Of a stretch of 64,000 bases of DNA, positions 35,398-49,170 are shown piece by piece. Positions within the stretch are counted from its first letter, which is position 1; every line of letters starts with the position of its first letter. Below the pieces are notes generated by a model. That model was not told where the DNA came from, did not search any database, and saw nothing but the letters and a program-made list of their open reading frames with translations. The position numbers were made by a program, and so were the translations under genes. The stretch comes from Coptis chinensis (Eukaryota; Streptophyta; Magnoliopsida; Ranunculales; Ranunculaceae). The stretch spans positions 10,502,501-10,566,500 of the forward strand of contig CM027377.1 of assembly GCA_015680905.1 (NCBI GenBank), read 5' to 3'.

Positions 35398-36990
35398 ATG
35401 CCCCGTCGTCCATATCATCGTCCGGTAAGAACACAACAGTGGACAAGGTTCAACAACCGACTCACAAAAATACTAGACGAGATTGATACAATGGCCACAA
35501 GCAATAATGGGGGTGTTATGAACCTAAATAATCCTAAAGCTATCCCACCCATGCAAGCACAACAGAGGAAGAAGCCGAGCGATTTCTATTTGCCAATCAT
35601 TGGAGACCCACATAGCAGTATTGTTTTTCTAGAGACAGAAGCTAACCAGTTTGAACTCAAACCATCAGTAATCTCTATGCTTACAAAGTTCTATGGTTCA
35701 GACAATGTTCAACCTTATGTTCACATGAACAAATTTCTATCAGTCCTCAGAACTTTCAAGAACCAGAATATCAGGGATGAGAGTATCAAGATCATTCTGT
35801 TCCCACTCTCACTCGAAGGTAAAACATCTGAATGGTTAACTGAACAGCTGATTAATTCAATAGACAACTGGGAGAAGTTGAGAACAAAGTTTATGAACAA
35901 GTTCTACCCACCCTGTAAGCGGATGCCATGCAGCAAGCCATCAACAATTTCAAAGGGAAGGTGACTGAAGAATATCATCAAAGCTGGGAGAGATTCAATA
36001 ATCTGCTAGTCTCATGTCCACATCATGGTTATGATAAGAGCACACTTGCTCATTTTTTCTATCGAGGACTATTGATGATGAACAAGCAGATGATACAATC
36101 AATGCACAAAGGCAAGTTTACATCGATGGATGGAGAGGAAGCTTACAACTTTCTCGAGAATTTAGCTGAAGAAACACAATAATGGACTACTAGCAATGAG
36201 AATGTCGCTAGCATGGAGGGGGAGCCAAAGCAATTTTTCTACCAAGCACATGAACAAGCAGATCAAGAACTGAAGTCTACATTGGCCAACCTGGCCACCA
36301 GCATTGAAACTCTAAGTAAGAAATTCAACCAGTTCTCCATGAATCCCTCCAAGATCAACAAGTCTCAAGCTAAATCTCTCCCAGTCATGCAAGCTAGCCA
36401 ATGTTGCGAAGTCTGTTCGGACACTTCCCATACAACTCTAGAATGTCCTAGTTACTATCAACATGCATCAGTTGGAGAATACAATATTAACTCATTTCAG
36501 AGGCCCAACCAAGGTGGTAATAACTTTCAAGGCAATTATTGGAGACAGAACGCTGGACCCCCAGGTTCTCAAGATCAAAGTTATATTCCACAGACAAGTC
36601 AAGCTTCACAGTTGGTTCCTCAACAACAATTATACTCTCAACAGAATTCCAATACAAATGGAGAGTTAGTGCCTAATCCTATGAGAAATTATGCCGCACC
36701 TACCAACCTAGAGAATGCTATTACTTTGCTATCACAGAAAAATCAGAAGTTTGAAAGTGTTCTAGAGCTTATTGCACGCATCTCATTTCAATCTCCAAAG
36801 AATCTCGGGCAAGTCAATGTTCTAGAATGGAGTCCCTAGAGGCTAAGGTTGACCAACTCACTACTGCTTTGTCTGTAAAGACACAAGCTACTCAACCTAG
36901 CTTATTGGAACCAATATTGAGGAGTGAAGATGTATGCCACATTGGGACAACTTCTAGTACTGATCACCTCCATGATCATGTCAAGCTCAG
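35398..36990 (+). pseudogene. E2 gag region (fossil)
   Basis: Begins at an ATG at 35398 (MPRRPYHRPVRTQQW). The gag core follows (DESIKIILFPLSLEGKTSEW, WEKLRTKFMNKFYPP, CPHHGYDKSTLAHFFYRGL). A Cys/His zinc-knuckle-like segment is near 36405-36450 (CEVCSDTSHTTLEC), then a Gln/Asn-rich tail. It is the best-preserved Athila gag in the window and served to interpret the truncated E1 gag. Fossil, broken. Confidence 0.85.
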
Positions 36991-37189
36991 TTACTACTCT
37001 CAGATCAGGATTGAAGATAGACAATAAGGTTGACTTACCTTCTCATGATGACATTTCTACAGAGCAATCGATCAAGATTTCAAATGAAGTTTGAAAGGAA
37101 GTGGGAGAAATCCTTTGAACTCCCATTTGTCAAGTTAACCAAGACAAGATATGCAAGAATGTCAAAGAGAAAGAAGAGCAGACACATGC

Positions 37190-37960
37190 TGATGTGTTTG
37201 TACCAAATGCACCTTTTCCTATATTTTTTGCTCAAAGCAAAAAGGACAAGCAATTTTTAGAGATGAAGGAGGCATTTGAGAAAGATAACATCAATATCCC
37301 CTTTCTCAAAGCGATCAAGCAGTTGTCATCATATGCCAAATTCTTGAAGGATGCATGCAACATAAAGAGAAGTACTCATGTTCCAAAGCGAGCATTTCTA
37401 GCTAGACAAACGACATCTATTATCCATCAGCAAGCTCCAGTCAAGCTCAAAGATCCAGGAAGTCCTATAATATCATGCAAGATAGGAGAAAAATTCACAA
37501 GTAATGCTCTTTTAGACCTTGGTGCTAGTGTTAATCTTTTGCCATATCATGTGTACCAAGCGTTGGGCCTGGAGAACCTAAAGCCTACAAAAGTCAAATT
37601 GAAGTTGGCTGACCGTTCTACCAAGATTCCCAGAGGCATAGTTGAGGATGTTCTTATTCAAGTAGCCGATTTCTACTATCCAGTGGATTTCATTGTGATA
37701 GACACCCAGGAGGCCTTTGATAAAATTCCAATCATTCTAGGCCGACCTTTCCTCACTACCACAAAAGCCTTGATAAATTGTCACAACGGTGAAATGAAGA
37801 TCAACTTTGGTAAGATGTCCATGGACATAAATATCTTTCACCTGTTGCATAAGGATTGTGATGACACTGAAGGTGGAGAGGTGTACTTCCTTGATAGCAT
37901 GATACAAGAATTCGTCCCATTCAAAGATACAATCGAAAGTGCTCAATCTACAGAAAACTG
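37190..37960 (+). pseudogene. E2 aspartic protease region (fossil)
   Basis: Carries NINIPFLKAIKQLSSYAKFL, HVPKRAFLARQ, the active site LLDLGASVNLLPYHVY (about 37510-37557), LADRSTKIPRGIVEDVL and KIPIILGRPFL. It parallels E1 closely, then leaves the Athila pattern after about 37960. Confidence 0.85.
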
Positions 37961-38620
37961 TGATGAACCTGAGAACCCCACCACGGAGGCGCTGCTAGCC
38001 ATGTTCTTGGAATCTCTGCATAAAATCCATAATTTAAATGAGCAGAATGGAAAATTGACAGAGAGAGTATCATATCTTGATAAGATGAACTCTACATTTA
38101 AGGATGAACAACAGACTTCTACCTAGAAAAATCAGTTGCTAGAGAATCTGCTTAAAGAAGTTTTGGAAAAACAATAGGATCTAGAAACTGAAATGAGTCT
38201 TCTGAAGCAGAAAATGGACCAAATCGATAAGAAGCATTGCACTGCTGAAGCTTCTTCTACACCATCATTGTCTGAACGAGAGAAGTATGTGAACCAGTCT
38301 ACCGCCCACCTTGGCCTAGCGATCGGCCGGACATCCATTATCATTACTGTGGTGGTAAAGGGCACATCAGATACTATTGTCCTGTTAGAAAGAAAGATTT
38401 TCATCAATCTTCTACACAGAGGAACCACAAGGCCTATCACACAATCATCAAACCTGAAATAGTTCAAGGTAGAGAAACAACTTCACCAACAATCTTTCTA
38501 GCATATCAAGGAGTATTTTTGACGACCTACAAGGTGAGACCTTCTCGTCCTCCAAACATTTGTCAGATTTGGGTAAGAAAATCTGATCTCCTTACTCCAA
38601 ATTGATAATACATTACGTCT
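37960..38620 (+). pseudogene. E2 coiled-coil and zinc-knuckle segment, probably foreign to Athila (fossil)
   Basis: Follows the protease where pol should start. It shows heptad-like stretches (KIHNLNEQNGKLTERVSYL; EMSLLKQKMDQIDKKH). Next comes a zinc-knuckle-like YCGGKGHIRYYCPVRK (about 38344-38391). A tail ICQIWVRKSDLL follows near 38560. The order coiled coil, knuckle, WVxKxDL is the one I know from gag-protease junctions of some Copia elements. Inference, not proof. Confidence 0.5.
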
Positions 38621-40520
38621 TGGGGATCTTACGTAAAAAGACCTAAAAATTCGGCATCAATGGTAATATCCTACCTTTTTCTCATCCATTTCATTTACTT
38701 CTTTATACATTGAGGTCAATGCATGCATAAGTAGGGGGAGGGTGTACTTGATAAATGAATTTCGAAAATTAGTTTTCAAAAACAAAAATATTTTTGTTTT
38801 TTCTATATCAGTAGCATGAGAAAAATGAATTTTAATGATGAGTCTGGGATATAGATTCTATACTGCTTAGTGTTGAGTTTGATAGATAGTTGATATTATT
38901 GATTTCATTACTGCTTAGACTATTTATTATGCTCGGACATAGTTCTTGTTGATAGAATTCTTTATCAAGGCACCACCATAGTACTTGGTCAGTTTTGTGT
39001 ACTTTTGCTAGAAAAGATATTTAAACCCCTAGTAAACTGGAAGTATAATTTTTAGACTTAGCCCGTGAGACTTAAGCTTTATACCCATTCTTTGGAGAGT
39101 TCTTAAGAAAAATCCGAGTCTTAGTGACTCAACATCTTTTAGTTCTTTATGTCGTTGTAATATAGTCTCATTATTTGTTGATTTGGTTAATCACGAAGTG
39201 ACATCAACTGGGGAGATAGCCATTAGGTCTTGTAGTCTATTCGAAATAGAGTATCATACTGATAAGTCAAGTAGTAAACCCATTCAGCCTTTATCCCACC
39301 TAGTAGGACCATCATGTTAAACCCTTTTGAGCCTTACAACAAGCCATTTTCTTCCAAAACCCTTTACCCTTTACCCAACTCCAGACAAGGAGTATACCCA
39401 AAACCTTTATCAACCATACCCATATGTTTCTGAGAATATGAAGGGCACAAGGAGGAAGAAAGAGCACAAAAGGAAGATTACAAAGAAATATCGGAGAGAT
39501 ACAATGAAGACCATCATTCTGTTCTAAGTGAAAGAAGCTAGTAGAAAATAAGCATATCCAGTACTAATCAAGGATATATCACTGAGTTTAAAAAAAAATT
39601 AAAAAAAGAAAAAAATAAAAAATAAAAAAGCTGAACAGAATGGATGGAAAAGCTAAGACAAAGGAAGAATTTTCTCTACAATACAGAATTTGAAGAAATC
39701 TTCCAAAGAAAGAAGCAAAACCCTTAGTGTTTTTCAGAAACAACCTTAGAATCCTTTTTACCTTTTCTTCATAAACCAATACCCAAGCCAAGTTACAACC
39801 CATGACTTATCACTACAGTATGGTGCGAAGTCTAGAATAGGTGAGAGGATGATAAGGTGAAGGACCCGACACTTCATATGTGATTGACATTCTTTCCATG
39901 AGACTACTTTCATTCAGAAGTCTATTTTTCAAGGTAGTATGTGGGATGTTCGTATGCATTATTCTTTTCCCCACATACATGAGGTAAAATAGTAGACCAT
40001 CTTCTGAGAGATTCTTTGTTGAGAGTATGACCGGTGAGGATTGAAAGTCGAGATTATCTGTTTAAAGGTAAACTAGGGATTCCGTTTCTTGGATAGGAGA
40101 GTATAGGAGATTGACTAAGTACAAACATAAGCCTTGATTGAGAATTTTGTCAATTTTTACTATCTATCTCCCATCATAATCTATGAGTCTTTGCAGCAAT
40201 GTAGTTAGCAATGGATACCGTCTATTGGAGTAAGCACTAAGTGGGTAAGGAATTTCCCTCTCTGAAAAATACCATCATTCTTGAACATGCTATTGATTGA
40301 TTTTGTGGGTATATCACCTGAAAACCCTCACGAGACTATAACTCATCCTTTTTGGGGAACTTAAAGGTTCAAAGCCTTGTTGCATATGGTAAATGCAATC
40401 GCGATGCCTGCGAAAGTGAGTTAGGATTTTATTTTGGTTATTAGGATGTGATTTTGATCACTTATCTATTTTTTTTTATCTTATTTGCTAAGAAACTAGC
40501 AAAAGGCTAGTTGGGAGTTG
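38621..40520 (+). other. E2 3' noncoding region and polypurine tract
   Basis: Holds a purine-rich block agtagggggagggtgtac near 38730, A-rich tracts near 39590, and no conserved frame. The last bases before the 3' LTR, ggctagttgggagttg (40505-40520), act as the likely polypurine tract. Confidence 0.7.
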
Positions 40521-41984
40521 TGATAAGTGCTCAAAAAGTATAATTTAACCCTCGATTATGCCTCTTGTTTAGCCATCTTAGTGGACTAATAGTGTTTGTA
40601 AGTTATGTTTTAAGATTCTACAGGTGAAAAAGAGAGTTTTGTAGAATATTAGAGAAAAACGGGTAAAACGGAGCAATTCAGAGCATTAAGGATCACATGG
40701 GAAGCCCGTGGACAATCATGGAGAAGCCCAAGGAATTGAAGCTATTAAAGATGCAACTTGGACCTATTTTAAAGCCTATTTGGAAGCCCAAGGCAAAAAG
40801 ATTTGTTACTTGAACCAAAACCCATAAAAGAGGAAAGAAAGATGGAGCAAAAGAGGAAAAATAGAGTCTCGCGTTTGAGCCACGACTCATGCATTTGGGA
40901 TGCATGGATCGAGCGTCCAGACGCATGAATCGACACTGTAGCCAATTCCTTCTCAGTTTTGGAGATGAAGTTGGACTCTGAAAGAAGTCTATTTGTATTA
41001 GGAAATAAATGACGGTTTTGAATGCTTCTAGAGCTCATTGTAACCACTATAAATAGAGGACCTAAGTGCCTCATGTAATTTGCCAATTCACTTATATTCT
41101 TGTCTCCAGAACTTGAGGCAGAGAGAGATTAATAATAAAAGATCGGTTTTAACTAGCTGAGTCTTAATAAATTAGTCTTTCTAGTTTTATGTTCTTCGAC
41201 TCTTCTTCTTCTCGTTCTTCGTGTTCTTCCTTCTATATGGAAGGCTAATCTTCTCCTTCAAGGGAGGAGATGAAGCCGGTGCTTAAGGTTTATAGTGTTC
41301 TTCAATTAGGTTAGTTCTTTATATTTTTAGTTATTAGTTCCATTGCCCAGACCAGGGGATGGAAGTATAGATTAAGGTTTTTATTTATTACAATCGAATA
41401 TCATGCTAATTTAGGGTTATATTTATTGCAATTGAATATTTGCTAGTAACATGTTTTTATTTATTGCAATTGAATATAATGCTAGAATAGAGTTTTATTT
41501 ATTGTAATTGAATATTATACTATTATTCTATACTTTTCTTCTAGTTGTATAGTGTTTTAGAGTAAGGGAAGTATTCCTTGTATTTGCCTTAGATGGTGAT
41601 TCATTGAATAGCTTCCCAAGCTCACATAAAAGGAAAGAAGACACTAGTAACATGAACATAGGAACAACCTTAAGTAGAGTTAATTGTTAATGATATTTCA
41701 TCCAAGAGGGCATCGGCACTCACTCGATTGCCCGATTGTAGTCTACTTGGAGAACAACATGAAGCAAAAAGTCATTGAATCAAAAGCATTGGTGGATTTG
41801 AATCTCTTGAATCTATCTCTCTTATATTCTCTCCCTATTTCCAATTCTTAGCTTTAGTATAAGTTTAGTTAGTTAAGTTTAGTTTAGCATTAGAATATAC
41901 AATATCTATAATCATAGTTTTTAATCCCTCAAACCCCCTTTCCAGTCATGTCCTTCATATAAACATACACTTAAAAGTGGAACG
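40521..41984 (+). repeat. E2 3' LTR
   Basis: Starts tgataagtgctcaaaaagta, with TATA box 41048-41055, and ends near ...aaaagtggaacg. It differs from the 5' LTR by a few percent and a small number of short length changes. The exact last base is uncertain by one or two. Confidence 0.85.
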
Positions 41985-42148
41985 ATACCCTACTCATCCT
42001 TTACTTATTGAGGGATAATTAGGTTTTGATACGCTTCTATTTGTTCAACGACCATCATCTATCTACATCATTCATATACCATCTCATACACAAAAAGAGC
42101 GCGTACCACATACTCAACATCAACATCGGAGGAAGCCGCACTCAAAAA

Positions 42149-44598
42149 TTAGTTATGTCTGTACCGCCCACCACTATACTTGCACCTAGTCAAGTTGTAC
42201 GCCTCCTCGAATGAGGACCTTGCTTCTTCGGGAATATTATTCCCACCCAATTGCAGACCTCTATCTAGCAATTGACTCGTTTCATCGATGATGTTGTTCT
42301 ATCGAAATAAGAATACAAAACAATTATTAATTACCGTTTTAAAAGACCGTAACCAAAACACAATTAGAAAATCACAATACTCACAATCGGTGCAAAAGAT
42401 GGAAGTGTCTCCAGGGAGAAATGGATAGGAAGTTGGTCGTGATTTATCAATCGAATGTGAGAATGCCTCACATACCACTCCATGTACTCTGAATAACACT
42501 CCCATGGATAAGTACAGATGGGTCCTCGATTATTGGGTTGGATCATGTGATTCTGCCACGACTCCCAATATACAGGCCTAACAGTTGTCAATGTCCATTT
42601 CACTTCATACCCACGTCCGGCTACAGTCCTGGTTGTGTAATTTGGTGTTGGAGGAGCTGCAGGTATAAACTGCACATGACCCAACTGACGCATGACCCTT
42701 ACAACACAGTAAATCTCCACAACGTCAAAAAAGCATATCACTCCCTCAAAAAAGGCAATTTCATCGACTGGGCGTATTGCTCTGACATTCTTGTATGGAC
42801 ACAAATCAACCTTATACAAAATAAAATGTGTCATTAATCGCATACTCAAATAATCAATTACTAAAAAAAATTGAAAAAACTGAAATACTTACATTGAACA
42901 CCGTCATATCATCAATTATCGTTCGGTAATACTGCAATGCATGACATGGGTTCTCATAGTGCACAGCGCCAACTAGCGCGTCTAAGAACACGCAACCCAG
43001 CCATCTGATATTCCAAGTTTGGGATTGGCCTGAATAACGGGAAGTACTCATAGATCCACGTCTAGATAAATACACACACAGTTAACATATTAATAGAATA
43101 ATATAATTAACATTAAAAAAAATTTGCAAAATATTTAAGTTTTACCTGTAGAAGAGTCAGGAAGCCCGAAACACCTTTCACCTTCACACACGTGGCAGTC
43201 CCAAGTTGTCTATACAGAAAGGCCAAAATTGCTGCACCCCACACATACTCGCCGATCTCTTTGAATTTCAGCAACTTGGTCAAATAATAAACAGGCACTC
43301 TAGTCCCAGACTTGTCGGTGAAGATGGTACATCCAAAGAAAAATAGTAGATAAGCTCTTACAGCCCTCTATACCTCTGTCAAAGTCGACACCTTCCCCTT
43401 TATCGTGGACCTTCCCAGCAAATTGGCTCTGCAGGAATTCCAGCCTTACCTTCGAAATGAACCGCTCGCGTCCATCTCCGCTTTAATCACAGGCTTCAAG
43501 ACACCTAGAGCACGGTGTAGGAGACTCTCCGATTGTGAACGGGTCAACTCCGTGTTCCCTCTCACTGCTCTGCCTCTAATTGCGACGCCTAGGATTTGGG
43601 AGACATTATCCAAAGTCACAGTCATCTCCCCAAACGGCATATGGAAGGTGTTGGTCTCTGGATGCCACCTCTCCACAAACGCAGAGACCAACGCCGGATC
43701 TTGATGTTTGTAACACCCAAATACCAGATCATAAAACCCAGTCCTCTTAAGTTGATTTTCAAATCTGGGAGATCTTTTGAACTCATTCTTGAGATCCCAT
43801 TGGCTTAACTTGGATAGATGCGAAACACACTTCAACACTCCACGCTCCGCCTGAAATAACAAAGACTCAATAAGGAGAAGCAAAAGGTTTTGTAAAGACA
43901 AAGGAAAATCAAGATACTAAGTCTATGATAATACCATATGTTCCCAAACATCACGAGCCACATGAACCGAATAGTCATACAGAAGCTCTGACTCAGTAGG
44001 GTCACCACCATATACATCTCGTGTGTACTCCAAATCATCCTTGGATTTTCTCACATAGTCTACCACTGGAGGTGCTTGGACTTCGACCGGTGCTTCAACT
44101 TCCATCAATTCTTCTTCTTCCAAATTATCATCCTCCTCCTCTTCATCACCCTCTTCATCACCATCATCATCTCCATCCTCACCATCATCATCCCCATCAT
44201 CTCCATCCTCACCATCATCATTAACTATACTCTTCCCACGATCCATTGCTACATTTACATCTACATCTAAATCTATATCTATATTAATCTCACTCTCACT
44301 CTCTATATTACTCGGAACAACCTCATTGTGGTCCCCTCTACGCACTGAGATCGAGGTGCCCGCACTCCTTTTTCTCTTCTTCTCTCCTTCTACATCACCT
44401 ACATTCATAGGATCATCATCTGCTTTTCTATCGCCTCTACGGACTAAAGCTATTGTTTTCGACCCCTTTTCTCTCTTCTTATCAGGCTCAGGCGCGTCAC
44501 CGCGACCCGAAGAGGAACCGCCGCCACTAAACAACTTTTTTACACCCTTGAATGTAGTTTCGCTACATTCATGACATTCTTTGATTAAGGACCCATTG
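42149..44598 (-). CDS. Plant mobile domain (PMD) family protein gene, frame-damaged
   Basis: Exons on the minus strand: 44598-43935, 43850-43146, 43061-42893, 42810-42387 and 42298-42149 (stop). All junctions have GT..AG. The first exon is acidic and low-complexity (GEDGDDGDDDGEDGDDDGDE) with basic patches (KKRKRSAG) and ends DVWEHM. The second gives LKRTGFYDLVFGCYKHQDPA, VSAFVERWHPETNTFHMPFG and, further on, VWGAAILAFLYRQLG. The third starts TWIYEYFPLFRP, and the fourth has VVRVMRQLGHVQFIPAAPP. These are hallmarks of the PMD found in MAIN/MAIL1-like proteins and in some transposons. The frame changes twice in exon 2 and once in exon 3, so it is a pseudogene or carries sequence errors. No in-frame ATG opens exon 1; the first is near 44411, or an upstream exon exists. 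Its 3' end lies about 165 bp from E2. Confidence 0.75.
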
Positions 44599-47500
44599 CT
44601 ACAAAGAAAAATAAAACAAGTATTAGTAACTATTACAGTTCCAAAACACTAGCATAAGATGACTACAACACTTGGGTGAATGACCTAGATAAATGCATAC
44701 ATTGACAGGGAAAATCAGTTCAACTATAACACCCCAGAAAAATATATGTACATGTTACAAACGAAATTCAAGTGCAAGGGATGTATCCTGACACAAATCA
44801 CAGCACGCACATATATATTATTTCTACTCAAACCAATTTCAAACTCCACCAATTATTAAGAAAATTGAAGGTAGAAATTTACTTGCCTTAAGCCAAATCA
44901 ACATGTACAAGTAAGCTTACATTGAGTTCTTCAATTTACAAAAACATAGCCAAGTAACAGAACACAGAGCACCTCATGCTTAATACATAGATTAGAATAT
45001 CTCTTTTCATCGAATTACTCTTTAAGGATCAACAACCAATTACCTGGTATAGCTCATCATATTATCTCCAAAACTTCATTATATTATCTTCCACTTCCTC
45101 TACAATCCACCACAACTCCAATGTTTCCCATCATATGCCTCATCCTCCTTCCAACTACTATCCTCATCAGCAAGGTGACGTACCCTGTTCTATAGAATGT
45201 TTATGAATAAGGAAAACCTCCCAATATTTCATGTAATATGTACCTAAAGGCTAAAGCCAAACCTAAGTTAGATAAAGTTAATTAAAACTAGGGAACTAGG
45301 GATTTCTCGTCATATTGATGCTCTCATGTAAAAGTCATTTCTTGAGTATGTCTCTCTAATGTAAAACTCCTACTAGGCCGCTTTATATCTCCCCGAATTA
45401 ATATGTGCCCTTTCTATGTCAATAAAGGCTTCAAGGAGACACATGGCCCCAAAATGGTAGCCTTACAGAGGGGACTGTGACTTATAAGTTTCATCTACTA
45501 AAAAGTACATCACTATTATCTTTGTGTTGTTGAAGTTTTGTTTTCGAGTACTCTTCCCATATTCCAAGAAAATTAACTCCTCCTTTCCCGACCAAATTAA
45601 ATAACAGCCCTGAACTGATAGTATTGCATTTCTTAAGTCCCAGTATGCCCTAATCCCAAAAAAGAGCATCAAGCTTTTCATTTACGTTTATTCTACTTCT
45701 ATCAATGAAAACAGATCTAATTGCTTCTCTTCACCAATACAACTAACAGACAACAGATGAGTATCACTTGCTTCAACTATCACCCTCCACAGACCCATAT
45801 TGAACATAGTAGAATTCTCTATTCATATAAACCAACAATCATTTGGGAACAAAAATTTGGAAGGCCAAACTAGCATATAATGTTATGTGAACTTGAAACA
45901 AAAATTTACTTTCTGGTATGCAAAATTTATCGTGTACAATATATATAACTCAAATAGGCATAGTATTCGCAAATAGGCAGAAAACATCTAAAAATTAACA
46001 ATAAGATGATAATATTAGTTCCATATATTACTATGTTCTAGAATAAGTAATAACAGTCTACGATGTTCTTTTATTACGATGTTCTTTTAACAGTCTACTT
46101 TTAATGTTCTTGTAAAATAGACTCTTCTTCTTCCATCTAACTACCATTTTCTTGAAAAAAAATAACATCAATAAGGTTGCAAACCACTAGTTTAAAATCT
46201 TCCTTTAGCAATCTTGATTAATGCATAATTTTTTTTTCTTTACTATACATATTTACATTCTTTAACATTTCATTCAATTGTGGAAAAATAATGCAGCAAT
46301 CCAATTTTCCATTTCAATACATGTAATAAGAACACAAAGTAGGAAACCAATAACTACATTACAACTAAACTATAAACTGAAACCAAAAACCAAAAACAAA
46401 CTCCAAACAACCAACTCAAGAAAAAAAATAAGAGCTTACAGTTTCTTGAGAAGAAAGTGTCCAAATGCAGATCCAATATCCAAATGCTGTCATTGAATCC
46501 AAATGAAACTCTAATTAAAACTACAAGAAAACAAAGGTTTGGTCGAGTTTGGTTTTGAGTTTTTGAGGTTACAAAGCTCAAAGTTTGGCTGAGAGAGATG
46601 ATACCGGTGGATTGGGCAACCCCCCCAAAAAAATCGTGATGATTGAAGGATGATTGTGAGAAAATCGCAAGAGGGTTTGTGGAGAGAAATCACGAGAGAG
46701 ATGAACGGTTATAATAGGTTTTCCCGGTTTCGTGATTTAGGTGGGTGTACTGGGCTTTTTTTTGGGCTTTGCTGTTTGGGCTTGGGCTGAAAGCTGCCCA
46801 ATCCAATTCTAGTGGCGCCCAATACAGGACTCTTTACTAATAACCAGTTATCCCGTGAACAGTAATACTGAAACTGTGATTGCTCTCACAGTCTCACAGA
46901 TACTGGTCTACACTTGGAAGGGACTTTCCATTTGTGTTTCTAATGAAGGCAAATGTTTCTTACTAAAAAATGGCAATTGGATGGACCATAGATGCTAAAC
47001 TGAACTCCGGATGAACCTAGTAAATTTTCAGTTTTGTTGAATTTTAGTATCACGTAAGTGATGAAGAGATGCAGTAAATAAGATCTCACAGCCTCTACCC
47101 AAATTAATGTTTAGTGAGTAACATACATGGATTGGTAGTATTACTGTAATTTAGTTGTTTTCCGAACCTAGTGGATTGCACCTAGATTTATGGCTATTGA
47201 TATATATACGGCAATGCTTGGGGTAAAGCAAAATGTGGGAGAGTTATATCATAACAACATCATTTGGGGGATTGTAGCTTTTTTCTTTCGAAGGTGATTT
47301 ATGGAGTGTCGGAATTAGAAGCGTCCAAAACAATTTAACGTATCCTACCACTTAATATTTTGCCATATTAACATATCCACTTAATATGTCATCAGATAGC
47401 TCTCTTTTTAGTAAAGATACAATTTCCTCCCTCTGTATCAAAGTCAAAATCTTTACCCTTTGTTGAAATTCTCAGTTTGGAGCTCATTTTTACGCAGTTA

Positions 47501-47871
47501 TTGTTGGTGCTTGCTTTGAGTTGAGAGTGCTCAAAATATTATTTTGATCTCTAGGTTACCTTCTATGAAGCACTATAATCATCCCCCAGATGGTTCAGAC
47601 AATTTGGGCTACTGATGAAAGATGAGATAATTTTTTTCCCCTTAAATCCAAGGAGTTTTGTATATTAGTATTTTAAACCTGTTAGTTTATATGTGAAGAC
47701 TATATGATCAATCTGGTATTTTCAAATATGTTGCAGTTTTTTTAATATGGTGGAGATAGAAATTTCTTCCTAAACATTTTAAAATACAATTTGACTATAA
47801 TTGGCATTGTCTCCCCTATACAGCTATACCTTTCTTTCCCTTGTTTCTTGAGGGTGATGAGCTATGTTATT
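44599..47871. other. Mostly unassigned; possible upstream exon of the PMD gene
   Basis: AT-rich DNA without strong coding signal. On the minus strand near 46690-46440 there is a stretch with a short ATG frame ending ctcaagaaact|gtaagctc. It could be a 5' exon with donor for the PMD gene, but the phase does not fit its next exon, so it may be untranslated. From 46740 to 47870 I recognise nothing. Confidence 0.35.
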
Positions 47872-48733
47872 TGTCACACCCCAAATTTCCAGACAATATT
47901 TAAAACAATGATATTCAATCATCTGGAAACCCGGGGTGAAACAAAACCCAATACCCTGTTATCAAACACGATATAAAAAAACACAGAAATCAAAAGAAAA
48001 CTAAAAGGAACAACTCTTCATCACATTATTAAACTACAAAGAAACTAACCAACTCTATTACATCTGTCTCAAAACAAAACCATACACTTCAGAAAAACAT
48101 AAACCAGAAGACTCCAAGAACAACTCCAAATCACGTGTCCTTATCCACTGCACTCCACCATCTATGTTTCCAAGAACACACCCACGTTGCAAAACAAAGC
48201 AAACATGGGTCAGCGAATTGAATTTGCTGGTATGAGTAAGACTAAATATAAAATAGCAATACGTTTATATCTTTCGAATAAAGAAATATACTATTCAATC
48301 ATTTCAACTTGGAAGACAAGTTAGTTCCGTATTCTCAAAACGGCATGCAGTTTCTTCCGAAGTAAAATTTCAACCCCCAATATACATTTCCAAGAAATCT
48401 CAGATAACAGTATTCATCATGCTCACTTTCCAAAATAACTCACAATATAATTTCCACTTACATTCAACTTATTACATACACATATGATAACTTATTTAAA
48501 TATGAGTTTGATATACTTTATCTTTAAGCCATCACGTCGTCTTAGGGTAGAACGTCTCTGCATAAAAAGTTAATAAGTCCTACCCTCTTGCAAAACAAAG
48601 TTAGATTTCCCAAACGTAATCATTTATAGTATACATCTATTTCACTCTCACTATAACCATCATGGGTATATATAATCTAACATAATATATCGTCAATATT
48701 AATTAACATTCATATCACACCACCCATATTCAC

Positions 48734-49170
48734 ATTCTTTCATAAGAAATTATATGCATCATATCATAATATGTCACCAATCATATATAACAACTCGCTC
48801 ATACTTAAAGCCAATATTTTTCTTAAAAACCACTCGTCTACTTATGAGAACGAGGAAATATATCACAACTAGGGAGTACATTCACCCCTCGTGAGTATCA
48901 ACTCACACCAACTACGTATACATTTCTTTGTAAGAAACCATGTACATCATAATACATAAATATTCATATGCAATAACTCAGTCATATATAAAATCAATGT
49001 TTTACTTTAATATCACTCGTATACTTATGAGAACGGGGAAAAAGTCACAACCAGAGAGTACATTCATCCTTGTGAGTATCAACTCACACAAACCACATAA
49101 ATATTTTTCATAAGAAATCATATACATCATATGCAATAACTACAGCACACGTAAAATCAATATTTTACTT
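48734..49170. repeat. About 2.4 tandem units of 184 bp
   Basis: Units start near 48734, 48921 and 49102 (tttcataagaaattatatgc and variants). They contain tacttatgagaacgaggaaa and gtgagtatcaactcacac. Copy A lacks this expansion. Confidence 0.8.

Larger units (their letters stand above)
33615..41984 (+). mobile_element. Athila-type non-autonomous LTR element E2 (fossil, structurally complete)
   Basis: Parts in order: 5' LTR 33615-35103, leader, gag 35398-36990, protease 37190-37900, a coiled-coil/zinc-knuckle segment about 37960-38620, a long noncoding 3' region, polypurine tract and 3' LTR 40521-41984. The motif atac flanks both sides (33611-33614 and 41985-41988), a short likely target duplication. 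Reverse transcriptase, RNase H and integrase are not recognisable. The LTRs differ by a few percent, mainly substitutions, so it is not brand new. About five interruptions in the coding parts. The primer-binding site after the 5' LTR is not of the usual Athila form. Confidence 0.85.

Noticed and set aside
44021-44270. Plus-strand His/Pro-rich frames over the PMD first exon
   Set aside because: They are the reverse reading of the acidic Asp/Glu tract, which fits a multi-exon gene on the minus strand.
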